Shown here: piece by piece, positions 1 to 8,300 of the stretch
How the letters are laid out: each line of letters begins with the position of its first letter
Numbering within the stretch: the stretch's first letter is position 1
NCBI GenBank assembly: GCA_964443315.1
Contig: CAYUCP010000011.1
Span: 1-22,453, forward strand
From: JAGOTP01 sp964443315
Lineage (GTDB): Bacteria > Patescibacteriota > Patescibacteriia > 2-12-FULL-60-25
DNA: 22,453 nucleotides
Direction: 5' to 3'
Made by a program: the position numbers and the translations under genes
The notes under the pieces: model-generated
Seen by the model: the letters and a program-made list of their open reading frames with translations, nothing else
The model's database searches: none
Told to the model about the DNA's origin: nothing

Positions 1-374
1 ATAACTTGTCCTTTGTTAGCATCACGAGATGAGAGTGGAACGATCGCTCCCCAGTAGCGATGATCATACGGTCTGAGGACATACTGCATGTTAGGATCTA
101 CATCTTTTTTCAATGACTCAATATCAAGGCTAACAATCGTATTTGGATTATACTTACTGCCTTTAAACGTAGTTCCTCGCATAAATCGTGCAAGATGTTC
201 TCCGCTTTGTGAAGCTCGAATATGTCGAAGTACTGTCTCGTGTGCTTGATCTTCCATTCCAGTAGTAACAGTCGGCTCAAGTGGAATTCTGGGATCTCCA
301 ATATGGAATCCATCCCAATATTCAGGTGTTACTCGGCGATCACGAATTTCAGCTGTTGGGGTTTGTTCAATCAT
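1..374 (-). CDS. Unknown protein, 3' part cut by window edge
   Basis: An open frame runs from an ATG at 372-374 leftward past position 1, giving the first 124 residues (begins MIEQTPTAEIRDRRVTPEYW). It lies 22 bases downstream of the stop of the RND transporter gene on the same strand, so it is probably the third gene of that operon. The visible part is soluble, with no signal peptide or membrane segment, and is rich in Arg, Asp and Pro. I recognise no domain. There is no Shine-Dalgarno site before the ATG (upstream bases are CTCCCTTTCT), in keeping with most genes in the window. The frame is uninterrupted and reads like a real protein, but the function is unknown. Confidence 0.65.
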   Translation of the reverse strand, partial: MIEQTPTAEIRDRRVTPEYWDGFHIGDPRIPLEPTVTTGMEDQAHETVLRHIRASQSGEHLARFMRGTTFKGSKYNPNTIVSLDIESLKKDVDPNMQYVLRPYDHRYWGAIVPLSSRDANKGQV

Positions 375-396
375 AGAAAGGGAGAGGTATGACTAC

Positions 397-3300
397 CTAG
401 CGAGAAGTGGTGCGGGTTTTTCTCGTGACAACACTTTTTTTCGCTTCATCACTTCTGAACCAATAATAATATACTACTGGAATGAAGAAAAGCATGATGG
501 TTCCTGAGAACGTGAGCCCAGCGATGATCGCACCACCGAGTCCTCTCCAAATCGGATCGGAAAGAGTAATCGGGATTAAGCCGATGATGGTTGCAACAGA
601 GGTCAGAGCAATCGCTTCAAGTCTACTTGCAGCTGCATCAGAGATAGATTCGATAAATCCTAATCCTGCGTCTTGGTTTTGAATAATTTTATCAACGACT
701 AAAATCGCATTTTTAACAACGATTCCAAAAAGTGCTAGCACCCCAATAAGTGCTGGGAAGGAAAGTGGTGTATTCGTGAGTGCGAAAATAATAAATACAC
801 CAGAGATTGAAAGTGGGATAACAAGCATTACGATAAGTGCTCGTCTGAAAGATGAAAATTGAATAACCATGGTGACGATAATGAGCATGAATGAGAGAAT
901 CATGGCAGCTAAAATCGACTGTACAGAATTATTATTTTCTTCATTGACTCCACCTGTTTTCCAAGAATACCCTGATGGGAGACTGAGTGAGTCTGCATAA
1001 TTTTCGAGTCCTTTATTAAGATCTGAAATAGAATTGCCAGCAGTAACGCCTGCACTCACCGTAATCGTTCGTTTTCCATCTTCACGAGTAATAAGGGTTG
1101 GATTATTTTTTAACTCAAGCGTTCCAAGCGATGCTAAAGTGTGTGATGGAGCATTCGGACCTTGTCCTGGGATAGTTAGGCTTCCAATATCTAATGGACT
1201 TTCAGAAAGTGAATTCATCCGAATCGTCACGTCTTCTTTTTCAGATCCCAATGATGCAAATTTGACTGAATTTCCACTAAATCCGCTTGCAAAAAGTCGC
1301 ATCCAGAATCCTAGTTGGTCAGTGGTGATGCCAGCATCAGCAACTTTTACTTTATCTGGGGTGAAGACTAATTTCGATGTGCCAGGTTTGATACTTTTAT
1401 CGATGTTAACCACTCCTGGTTTGGTTGAAAGATAGTTTTGGATCTGATCTGCATAGCCACTAAGTGTCGTTAAATCATCTCCATAAAGACTAATTTGTAA
1501 ATCGCTTCCAGCTGGTGGGCCACCAGTTGATTCGACGATACTCACTTTTCCATCTGGCAAATCACCATATTTATCACGAAGGGTTGTACCTAAATCAGTT
1601 GATGTAAGTTTGCGTGGTTTATTTAAGACTAAGGTAAAGAGAATGTCATTTGCACCACTGCCAGTAGTTCCGCCATCTGTACTACTAAATCCCTGACCGA
1701 CATCAGCTGTTGCAAATGAAACATCTTGAATCGTTCGCAGTTGATTGGTAATACGTGTCGCATACCCTCTGGCGATTTCAACATTTGTTCCAGCTGGAAG
1801 AGAGAGAGTCATATAGACATAGTCCTGGTCGCTTTTGGGGAAGAATTCATTTTTTACAAAACCGAGTGGAAGAAGAATGTAAGAAAACAGTGAAAAGACA
1901 ATCGCCATGATAAGTGTCGTTCGTCTTTTATATGGTGAGCGAAGAATTCCATCAATGACTCGATGATATCGATCGGAGATTACAGAAAAGTGAATCACGC
2001 CGTTATTAATGTATTCACTACGATTTCTCCCTGAGAAAAAACGCTGTAAGCGGGAAGGGGTTGTACGACGAGCATTTGATGATCCAAATCGAGATAGAAT
2101 ATCTTGTTTAGTTTTTAACAGCCATACTTTGATACGACTTCCTAAAATATCTCTGATTTGATATCCGATGAAAATAACCACCGCGAGTGCAAGGAGCTCA
2201 AGCATGAATAGATTTCCTTTGGGAAGCAGGGTAAAGATCGATCCAACTAACACAAGGATAAGAAGAATACGAAGAAATATCGTGACACGATAGGGAATTT
2301 TTGCATCAAGTAACATAACGACGAATGGAAGGGTTACGAACATAGCCACGATAAATGAAGCGATAAGTGTCGTTGAAACAACGATCGGAATTGATTTAAT
2401 AAACTCACCGATAATCCCACTTGCTAAAAGAAGTGGCAAAAATGCCCACACTGTCGTGATCGTAGTCGTAAAAATCGCAACGACAAAATCTCGCCAGACT
2501 AAAAGCCCTGTCTCATGAGGTGTAAATTTTCCACTTCGATAATAGGCAGTCATCGCAGATGAAACTACGATCGTATCATCAACGAGTAAGCCTAGGGCTA
2601 AAAGAAGTGAGAACATTGAGATAAAACTGAGTGCGATTCCAGTCATATACATCACTGCAAATGTGAAAAAGAACGTAACGGGAATAGCAAGTGAGGCAAT
2701 GATTGCTTGTTTGATACCCAAAAAAATAAAGAGTACGAGAAAGACTAAAATAACGGTTATGAGAAAGTCGCGCTGTAAGTCATTAAATTGACGATTAATT
2801 TCCTCAGCTGAGTTCACTTCTGAATATACATGGAATTGATTTGACTTTACTCCTGGTTCTTCATCAATGAGTTTTTGTACATCTTCATATGCTGATCCGA
2901 TATTACTCGCTGCAGTTTTATAGACACTAAACGTCACAACTTGACGTGCTGTTGAGGTTTTACTAGCAAGGAGAGATGGATTTTGATCTGGTTTTGGTCT
3001 TTCATAAATATCGGCAATTTCTGAAAGGGGAACAACAGTTCCATTGAGTGCTACCTGGACGTTTCGTAAATCAGATAAGGAATTTGCCGCCTGATCGATA
3101 CTGAGTGAAAAAACAGTATTTTTTGTCGAGATTGTTCCGGCGGGAAATGATTTAAGTGCAGTACTTACTACTCCTGAGAGCTGTTGAGGATTAATGCCGT
3201 AAGTGGTGATGGTTGTCGGTTTTAAAACAATTTGAATTTCTTGTTCTTCAAGACCACTAATGGTTACATCGTCGATACTATCTAAGTTTTTAATTTTATC

Positions 3301-3831
3301 TCGAAGTGTTCTAGCATAGCGCATTAAACTACCAGTGTCATTTGATGTGCTAAGCGCAAATGTCCAGATCGGGGCATGGGTGAAATCTAGTTTTATAACA
3401 CGCGGTGTTTGAGCATCTGTCGGGAGATTATTGACGCTATCGACAGCTGCCTGGGTGTCTGAACGAGCTTTTTCTGGATCGACTCCAGATTCAAATTCCA
3501 TCGTGACGACTGAAACTGAATCACGAGAAGATGAGGTGACTTTTTTTACTTTTTGAACATTACTTACTCCGTCTTCAATCGGAATAGTTAAAAGTGACTC
3601 GACATCTGCTGGACCTGCACCAGGAAGAACGGTTGAGACGATGACGATTGGGATTTTAATATCAGGATTTAAAACACGGGGAAGATTCGTTAAGGAATAG
3701 AGACCAATTCCGACGATTGCAAAAATAAAAAGGAGAGCAAGTCGTGGGTTAAAGAGATACTTTGCAATAACCGAAGTATTCAGTTTAGGATCAAAGCGTA
3801 AACGCTGTAAATATGAAGAATCATTTTCCAT
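397..3831 (-). CDS. RND-family efflux transporter (AcrB/MexB-like)
   Basis: This encodes an inner-membrane proton-driven RND (HAE1-type) exporter. The visible 1144 residues start at an ATG that directly abuts a 100-N gap, so the true start could lie in the gap. TM1 is near residues 30-50. Porter-domain sequence follows, including a PGAGPADVE stretch (about 70-78). TM4 carries the LGLLVDDTIVV motif with D418 and D419, and TM10 carries FGIVVKNAIL with K1040. These match the proton-relay Asp pair and Lys of AcrB (D407, D408, K940), so the pump looks active. It is about 95 residues longer than AcrB. The excess lies between TM6 and TM7 (about 514-625), where two extra hydrophobic segments (514-535, 541-559) and a basic stretch occur. 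The adaptor gene lies just upstream; no TolC-like gene is present. Substrate unknown. Confidence 0.93.
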   Translation of the reverse strand: MENDSSYLQRLRFDPKLNTSVIAKYLFNPRLALLFIFAIVGIGLYSLTNLPRVLNPDIKIPIVIVSTVLPGAGPADVESLLTIPIEDGVSNVQKVKKVTSSSRDSVSVVTMEFESGVDPEKARSDTQAAVDSVNNLPTDAQTPRVIKLDFTHAPIWTFALSTSNDTGSLMRYARTLRDKIKNLDSIDDVTISGLEEQEIQIVLKPTTITTYGINPQQLSGVVSTALKSFPAGTISTKNTVFSLSIDQAANSLSDLRNVQVALNGTVVPLSEIADIYERPKPDQNPSLLASKTSTARQVVTFSVYKTAASNIGSAYEDVQKLIDEEPGVKSNQFHVYSEVNSAEEINRQFNDLQRDFLITVILVFLVLFIFLGIKQAIIASLAIPVTFFFTFAVMYMTGIALSFISMFSLLLALGLLVDDTIVVSSAMTAYYRSGKFTPHETGLLVWRDFVVAIFTTTITTVWAFLPLLLASGIIGEFIKSIPIVVSTTLIASFIVAMFVTLPFVVMLLDAKIPYRVTIFLRILLILVLVGSIFTLLPKGNLFMLELLALAVVIFIGYQIRDILGSRIKVWLLKTKQDILSRFGSSNARRTTPSRLQRFFSGRNRSEYINNGVIHFSVISDRYHRVIDGILRSPYKRRTTLIMAIVFSLFSYILLPLGFVKNEFFPKSDQDYVYMTLSLPAGTNVEIARGYATRITNQLRTIQDVSFATADVGQGFSSTDGGTTGSGANDILFTLVLNKPRKLTSTDLGTTLRDKYGDLPDGKVSIVESTGGPPAGSDLQISLYGDDLTTLSGYADQIQNYLSTKPGVVNIDKSIKPGTSKLVFTPDKVKVADAGITTDQLGFWMRLFASGFSGNSVKFASLGSEKEDVTIRMNSLSESPLDIGSLTIPGQGPNAPSHTLASLGTLELKNNPTLITREDGKRTITVSAGVTAGNSISDLNKGLENYADSLSLPSGYSWKTGGVNEENNNSVQSILAAMILSFMLIIVTMVIQFSSFRRALIVMLVIPLSISGVFIIFALTNTPLSFPALIGVLALFGIVVKNAILVVDKIIQNQDAGLGFIESISDAAASRLEAIALTSVATIIGLIPITLSDPIWRGLGGAIIAGLTFSGTIMLFFIPVVYYYWFRSDEAKKSVVTRKTRTTSR

Positions 3832-3931
3832 NNNNNNNNNNNNNNNNNNNNNNNNNNNNNNNNNNNNNNNNNNNNNNNNNNNNNNNNNNNNNNNNNNNNN
3901 NNNNNNNNNNNNNNNNNNNNNNNNNNNNNNN
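3832..3931. other. Assembly gap (100 N)
   Basis: A run of exactly 100 N is a conventional scaffold gap of unknown true size. The end of the adaptor gene and possibly the real start of the RND gene are missing here. The two frames look fused only because N codons were read through. Confidence 0.98.
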
Positions 3932-5358
3932 ACTTTATCTCCTGCAACGATTGTTCGATTTAGGATAACGTGATCGCCAGTATGAAGCCCAGATCGAATT
4001 TCCGTAAATTCTCCATAGACACTTCCAAGCGTTACATTTCTGCTTACAACGGTATTATTCTTTACGACATAGACATATGCTGAGTTCGCAGTTTGGTAGA
4101 CTGCGTCAATTGGGACGAAAGGAATGGTTGATCCTGTATTTGCAAGTCCGACTGGAAGATCGACAGTTACAAAACCATCTGCGGTTACTTCATTTGTATA
4201 TTGTGGTGGGAGATCAAAGAGTGCGACGTTTTGTGTCCCATCGACAGCTTCACTACTGATGTAGCGAGGAAGGGTATCGTAGGTTTTGTTTTTCAAATGA
4301 ATTTTACTTGGTTCGACTCGAGAGACAGTAGATGCGAGCTCTCGTGGTAAATTTACGATGATGGTTGGATCATTTTCGACGCCAACGATAGTTGCGAGAA
4401 GCGTTCCTGGTGTTACTGTCTGACCTGCAGTTACATAGATTCGATCAACTTTGCCAGTTACTGGTGTTGCAGGAGTCATAACAGATGCTCCGATCCAAGC
4501 TAGATTTGCTTGGAGTCGAGATACTTCTTTTCCTAATTCTAACGCTTTTTCTTGAAGATCGAGTCCTTTGAGAGTTAGCTCTTTTTGTAATGCATTAAGC
4601 TTCGTCGGTGGGTTATTCGTATTCGTACTGTAATTGAGTTGGTTAACACCTGATTGAAGCTGAGTGATACTCGCATTGAGTTGAGAGCGAAGTTGTTTTG
4701 CGCTTGCAACCTGTGCTTGGTCAGCTGGATTATTACTGTTGCTCAGTTGATTAATGGTAGTCGTTAATGAATCGATGTTAGTCTGGGTATCATCGATGAG
4801 GCGCTGGGTCGCGTCTCTTGATTCGACTGAGATTTTTCGTAAGTCTTCAGTATTTTCAGCTGAGGTATTTGCGACATCTCGTTGTTTTGTGATGATATCT
4901 TTTTGAGTAGCGTAGGTTGAAGCAGCATTATTATAACTGGTTTGTGCGATTTGAGCTTGAACTGCGGGTGCGTTATCTCCTTGGTAGTTACTGGATAATG
5001 TTAAAAGTGTCGTTCCTTTAGCAACTTCATCTCCTTCAGTTACAGCAACACTACTGACCACTCCAGCCGATTGCGCCATAATCTTAATGACATTACTTTT
5101 TTCAACTTTTCCTTGGAGGGTGACTGTGGGTGCAGTGCCGATACTGTAAATTTTAACTGGTTTTGCAACAGCTGCTTTTTTCTCTGTGGTAGCAGGTTTG
5201 GTAAGAATTGAATTAGCGAGAAGAACTAAAAAAAGAAGGATAAGAGCAATTCCGAAATTAAAAAGTGGTCTATTTCGAATATCTTTTATTACTCTGCGAT
5301 AGAGAACAGGTGAACGATCTGTGACGATCTCACGATAGTGATTAATACGATTTTGCAT
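3932..5358 (-). CDS. HlyD/AcrA-type periplasmic adaptor (membrane fusion protein), 3' end in gap
   Basis: The visible 475 residues have the order expected of an RND adaptor. There is a basic cytosolic N-terminus, one membrane anchor (about 33-53, FNFGIALILLFLVLLANSIL), and a first lipoyl half (about 81-122, ending VTEGDEVAKGTTLLTL). A long Gln/Asn/Ser-rich coiled-coil hairpin follows (about 130-285), then the second lipoyl half (GKVDRIYVTAGQTVTPGTLL) and a beta-barrel and membrane-proximal region up to the gap (…VILNRTIVAGDK). It should link the RND pump to the extracytoplasmic space. An anchored adaptor without lipobox fits a cell with no outer membrane. The start at 5358 has no Shine-Dalgarno site; a promoter at 5423-5451 gives a leader of about 57 nt. 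The C-terminal end is lost in the gap. Confidence 0.9.
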
Positions 5359-5422
5359 GAAAAAAATGGGGGGCAGTACACTTTTATGAGGAAAAGAGGC
5401 AGCTTCCTAAAATAGTAAACCC

Positions 5423-5451
5423 ATAATATGAAAAAATGAAGCAAAAGTCAA
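5423..5451 (-). promoter_or_regulatory. Promoter of the adaptor-RND operon
   Basis: On the minus strand, TTGACT (5446-5451), a 17-base spacer and TATTAT (5423-5428) form a good sigma-70-type promoter. Transcription would start near 5415, about 57 nt before the adaptor ATG. Confidence 0.7.
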
Positions 5452-5469
5452 GCTTTTTGTGCGTTTTGG

Positions 5470-6279
5470 TTAGTCAGTATCTCCACCTTCTTCACCTTCT
5501 GAAACTTCAGATTCANNNNNNNNNNNNNNNNNNNNNNNNNNNNNNNNNNNNNNNNNNNNNNNNNNNNNNNNNNNNNNNNNNNNNNNNNNNNNNNNNNNNN
5601 NNNNNNNNNNNNNNNCTTTTTTCACTTCAGATTGAGAAAGGAGAGCGTGGGTCATACTAAATTCACTAATGAGTTGTGGAATATCATGTGTTTCACCAAA
5701 TGCTGGGAGCAATCCTTGGATAGCTATTAACCGCTGCTCTAGCGTAAGTAGGTTTACCTCACCATTTTCCATACAACCAGAGGCGATATCTGAAACAAAT
5801 GATTTAATATTACTCGTCTCTCCGACATACTTTTTCCGAAATATTTCAACTTCATCATATAATTCACCAGTTTTATGCTCATTTTCTCCAGATAATCCAA
5901 GTGAGGAAAGTGCTGCTTTTGCATGATCTTTATGAGGTGCATCATCATCAAGTTGCATTTTCATCCAATCCCACGTAGCAGTATTCCATTCTTCATTTTG
6001 TCCAGCAAATGATTTTTCGCTACGTTGCCAGTATTCAACTCTACTTCGTAAAGATGTCGTTTCGATTCCTGCATACGAGAGTGAATCAGGGGTAGCTGCT
6101 TTAAGATGATTCGTAAACGCTTCGACATTTGCAGGTTCAAGAACTTTATTGGGACGAAGGAATTCTGGATCAAGCGTTGACGCGATGATGCGTGCAGTTC
6201 GGGGAGTAATGATTCTCGTCATTACATTCCCTTCGACACGAGGCGGAGCTTCGGCAGGACGGAGTTGTTCATGTGGCAT
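5470..6279 (-). CDS. Unknown protein with acidic C-terminal tail, interrupted by gap
   Basis: I do not recognise this protein. The chosen start is the ATG at 6277-6279 (begins MPHEQLRPAEAPPRVEGNV). An extended -10 box (TGCTATACT) ends exactly six bases before it, implying a leaderless transcript. A longer frame to 6516 would run through a strong hairpin and is rejected. The body is soluble, mixed-charge and probably helical (for example SRVEYWQRSEKSF and NEEWNTATWDWMKMQ). The end is acidic (ESEVSEGEEGGDTD). A 100-N gap (5516-5615) lies in this tail; SEV occurs on both sides and the flanking DNA shares ACTTCAGATT, so the gap probably hides a low-complexity repeat. The frame after the gap is uncertain because the gap size is nominal, though the acidic frame is the more plausible one. 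Confidence 0.6.
   Translation of the reverse strand: MPHEQLRPAEAPPRVEGNVMTRIITPRTARIIASTLDPEFLRPNKVLEPANVEAFTNHLKAATPDSLSYAGIETTSLRSRVEYWQRSEKSFAGQNEEWNTATWDWMKMQLDDDAPHKDHAKAALSSLGLSGENEHKTGELYDEVEIFRKKYVGETSNIKSFVSDIASGCMENGEVNLLTLEQRLIAIQGLLPAFGETHDIPQLISEFSMTHALLSQSEVKKXXXXXXXXXXXXXXXXXXXXXXXXXXXXXXXXXXESEVSEGEEGGDTD
5516..5615. other. Assembly gap (100 N) in repeat-like coding sequence
   Basis: This is an exact 100-N scaffold gap. The sequence on its two sides (ACTTCAGATTCA at left, CACTTCAGATTGA at right) is nearly the same, which suggests a tandem repeat that failed to assemble. Confidence 0.97.
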
Positions 6280-6285
6280 GGGGAT

Positions 6286-6294
6286 AGTATAGCA
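6286..6294 (-). promoter_or_regulatory. Extended -10 promoter of the gene at 5470-6279
   Basis: The minus strand reads TGCTATACT, an extended -10 box, with six bases (ATCCCC) to the ATG at 6279. No good -35 is seen, which is normal for extended -10 promoters. The spacing leaves essentially no 5' leader. Confidence 0.6.
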
Positions 6295-6303
6295 AACGTT
6301 TCC

Positions 6304-6408
6304 AAGAAAAAACGCCGGTTGGGGGAAAACAGTCCTGACGTTTCTTCGAAATACTTCGCAAATGAAGGGTTCGAAAAACGTTTCGACACTGTAAGCCCAA
6401 ACGGCGTT
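6304..6408 (-). terminator. Long hairpin plus T-run, terminator or structured small RNA
   Basis: Two arms, 6311-6350 and 6370-6408, are imperfect inverted copies. The outermost 13 bases match at 12 positions (AACGCCGGTTGGG against CCCAAACGGCGTT), then ACAGT/ACTGT and ACGTTT/AACGT pair, and TTCGAA pairs with TTCGAA. The loop contains a further CTTC/GAAG pair. Read on the minus strand, the stem ends in GGCGTTTTTTCTT, the T-run of an intrinsic terminator. It lies downstream of the GC-rich 173-aa gene and just before the next gene's promoter. At about 98 nt the stem is far longer than a usual terminator, so it may be a processed small RNA or a remnant of a palindromic element. Confidence 0.65.
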
Positions 6409-6441
6409 GTGTGTTTTGCAAAATGCAGAGTAGTGATAGAG

Positions 6442-6471
6442 GCCCGGGAAGGAGGGCGATTCCCACCGGGC
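6442..6471 (-). other. GC-rich hairpin just after the 173-aa gene
   Basis: GCCCGGGAA (6442-6450) can pair with TTCCC and GGGC (6460-6464 and 6468-6471) with a three-base bulge. It begins about 20 bases past the stop of the minus-strand gene. No T-run follows, so it is more likely a 3'-end stabilising structure than a terminator. Confidence 0.45.
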
Positions 6472-6490
6472 AGGCGGCGATGAAGTGGTG

Positions 6491-7012
6491 CTAGGCAGCG
6501 AATTGCTGTCGGTCACGCCGAGATGGCGCGCCCATGACGATCGTCATGCCCTGATAGAGGAACTGGCGCACCGGGAAAGCCCCGGCAGCGCGGATGATGG
6601 CCTCGATGAGGTTGATTTCACGCTGGGTCACCGGCAGGTGTTCGGCGAAGATCGCCGGATTCTGCCTAGTGACGGTCAGGATGGACCAGCCCTCGTGCCG
6701 AAGCAACGAAACCGCATTTTCGAGTCGCGGGCGGGAGAGGATGAGCTCCCGCTTCTTGTTGACCTCATCGAGGTCGAGCGCGGTGAGCATCCGGCTCACG
6801 GTGGCGATGTCGAATTCGGCCAAGGTGGCCGCGACACGATCGCTGGGGAGGACGGCCTGAAGTGCCAGGGTGTAGTATTCCCTCAGGAGTGCCTCGGTTC
6901 GCCTTGTGGTGCCAGGAGCGGGCTGGAAGACAGTGAGATCGACCGTCAGAAACGGAGTATCCTCGCCGATACGCGTATAGGAAACAGCGGCCGGTTGCGA
7001 TTGATCGCTCAT
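6491..7012 (-). CDS. GC-rich unknown protein, 173 aa
   Basis: The start at 7010-7012 (MSDQSQPAAVSYTRIGEDTP) is fixed by a GGAGGA Shine-Dalgarno site five bases upstream; in-frame ATGs at 7024 and 7036 lie before that site and are rejected. The protein is soluble, with alternating strand-like and helical stretches (FLTVDLTVFQPAP; EALLREYYTLALQAVLP; ENAVSLLRHEGWSILTV) and no membrane segment. I recognise no family. Its DNA is clearly GC-richer than its neighbours: the line 6721-6780 is 39/60 G+C, against about 21/60 in a line of the kinase gene at 13741. It stands alone between its own promoter and leader and a strong downstream hairpin. It may be acquired or under different codon selection. 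Antisense open frames across it are shadows of the high GC. Confidence 0.7.
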   Translation of the reverse strand: MSDQSQPAAVSYTRIGEDTPFLTVDLTVFQPAPGTTRRTEALLREYYTLALQAVLPSDRVAATLAEFDIATVSRMLTALDLDEVNKKRELILSRPRLENAVSLLRHEGWSILTVTRQNPAIFAEHLPVTQREINLIEAIIRAAGAFPVRQFLYQGMTIVMGAPSRRDRQQFAA

Positions 7013-7317
7013 GGATTCCTCCATATGTTGTGTCACTGCCAGCTGTCTTCATTTCGCCCGATGTCTCATCAGCACACGCGTGCTTTTGATTCACCATATG
7101 AAGACTGCCAAAGGAAAAGATAAGTAAGTCTCTCCTCATCTAGCAGTCTTCAAAACTATCACTATATCTGTAAAAGTGCCCCACTTCGCTTAAACTTCGT
7201 TAGGGGTGAACCTATCGAATATCCAGAGAAGATGGATACACGCTTACCCTTCCGTAGCTAGAAGCGTAGGAGGGTAAAAGTGCAAAAAAGTGAAAAGAGA
7301 GAAACTCTATTTTCAGC
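7013..7317 (-). promoter_or_regulatory. Long structured 5' leader of the 173-aa gene
   Basis: If transcription starts at the promoter at 7324-7352, the leader is about 305 nt. It contains several foldable pieces. TGAAGACTGC (7099-7108) and GCAGTCTTCA (7143-7152) are perfect 10-base inverted copies. AGCAC-GCGT-GTGCT is a small hairpin at about 7071-7084. TTACCCTtCC and GGAGGGTAA pair at about 7244-7277, and ACGCTT/AAGCGT at about 7240-7266 overlap with that stem as an alternative fold. This looks like a cis-regulatory RNA, but it matches no riboswitch class I know. The region holds no coding frame of its own. Confidence 0.45.
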
Positions 7318-7323
7318 ATGAAA

Positions 7324-7352
7324 AGTATAGCACAAAACGGGCTAAAAATCAA
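7324..7352 (-). promoter_or_regulatory. Promoter driving the 173-aa gene leader
   Basis: On the minus strand, TTGATT (7347-7352), a 17-base spacer and TATACT (7324-7329) with an extended TGC just before it make a strong promoter match. It points toward the GC-rich gene and lies back to back with the HD-domain gene promoter. Confidence 0.6.
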
Positions 7353-7402
7353 ACCTATAGGACGCAATTGACGAGTTGTACTTTTCTGCGAATAGCTGGG
7401 TG

Positions 7403-7408
7403 TATAAT
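7403..7408 (+). promoter_or_regulatory. -10 box of the HD-domain gene
   Basis: A consensus TATAAT ends seven bases before the ATG at 7416, giving a leaderless transcript. No clear -35 is seen at the usual distance (TTGTAC at 7376-7381 is 21 bases away). The position rules out the longer frame starting at 7290. Confidence 0.6.
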
Positions 7409-7415
7409 GCAGATT

Positions 7416-8213
7416 ATGACTGAAGAGAGATTTATTCCTCATCCTGAGCCAGAAAGAGAAGCATATTTTCGGAAACTTCTTATAGCTGCAAGAACTGAAC
7501 TTAAAATTCATCAAGATGCTGGTCTTTGGGGAGAAAAGGGAAGCAAAGAGGATTGGCGAAATGTAACGGAGCATTGTGCTGTAGAGGCTGCAAGAGTAGG
7601 TGTGATAGGGGAACTCGTTGGGCTTTCCCCTGACGTTCAGCAAGATCTTGCAACTGCTGCCTGGCTCCATGACGCAGGAAAAAAAGAAGAACTTGCGCTT
7701 GCTCGCTCTAATGGAATGTCATTTGAAAGTTTTGTGATATCAGAACAAAGAGCCAGGGAGCGTTTAACTACAGCAGGATATAGTGACAGAATCGTACGCT
7801 TGTCTACAAGTGTTGGGGTGGGTGTACTATCTGAAACAGAAACTATTCTTGCTAAGCCTTCATTATCTGATGACGATACGGCGTTTTTAATCATGCATTA
7901 TATCGATGATATTACCTCTGATAGTAAATCTATACGGCCTGCTGAATTTATTTCTGATGGGACAGTCATAAATGATCTCGATCGTCGCATTGATAAGAAC
8001 CAAGCAAATCAGAATTACACGCGGTTAAATGAAGAAGGTAAAGAGCACTTTAGTGGCAAATCCTCTTTTCAGATGCAAAGAGAAATTGGGCATAAAGTTG
8101 AAGATCGATTATTTACTCTTCTCAGAGATCGAGGTGTAGCAAATCTCCCTGACGCTTCGATACACTTACCAGAATTTATTGAAGAACAAGTTAACTACAA
8201 AATATATAGATAA
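7416..8213 (+). CDS. HD-domain protein (putative metal-dependent phosphohydrolase)
   Basis: The 265-residue protein (from MTEERFIPHP) shows the HD pattern: H53 in NVTEHCAVEA, the H85-D86 pair in AAWLHDAGKKEE, and a later Asp in MHYIDDIT (D164 or D165). HD-superfamily proteins bind metal and commonly hydrolyse nucleotides or signalling nucleotides; the substrate cannot be told here. The C-terminal third (about 170-265) is charged and not recognised. The start is the ATG seven bases after a TATAAT box. The gene is cytosolic and stands alone, divergent from the 173-aa gene and convergent with the anchored-protein gene ending at 8301. The gap after its stop has a T-run (TGTTTTTTG near 8244) but only a weak stem. 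Confidence 0.8.
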   Translation: MTEERFIPHPEPEREAYFRKLLIAARTELKIHQDAGLWGEKGSKEDWRNVTEHCAVEAARVGVIGELVGLSPDVQQDLATAAWLHDAGKKEELALARSNGMSFESFVISEQRARERLTTAGYSDRIVRLSTSVGVGVLSETETILAKPSLSDDDTAFLIMHYIDDITSDSKSIRPAEFISDGTVINDLDRRIDKNQANQNYTRLNEEGKEHFSGKSSFQMQREIGHKVEDRLFTLLRDRGVANLPDASIHLPEFIEEQVNYKIYR

Positions 8214-8300
8214 AATTGAGTTCAACTAAAATTACTAGTAGTCTGTTTTTTGTTGAGGAATCTACAAAATAAGTCCATTTTACTTCTAAATGTAACTAAT

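Noticed and set aside
397..5358. A single 1653-residue adaptor-RND fusion protein
   Set aside because: The frame joins only through 100 N of arbitrary length; a start Met abuts the gap and each half matches a separate family.
6280..6516. N-terminal extension of the gene at 5470-6279
   Set aside because: It reads through a strong hairpin and terminator and through the gene's own -10 box; its peptide looks random.
6485..7123. Plus-strand 212-aa frame opposite the 173-aa gene
   Set aside because: The minus frame has a ribosome site, a promoter and a 3' hairpin; the plus frame is a by-product of high GC.
6431..7164. Nine-base inverted pair TAGTGATAG (6431-6439) and CTATCACTA (7156-7164) flanking the 173-aa gene
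   Set aside because: Nine bases at this distance can easily occur by chance and the match does not extend.
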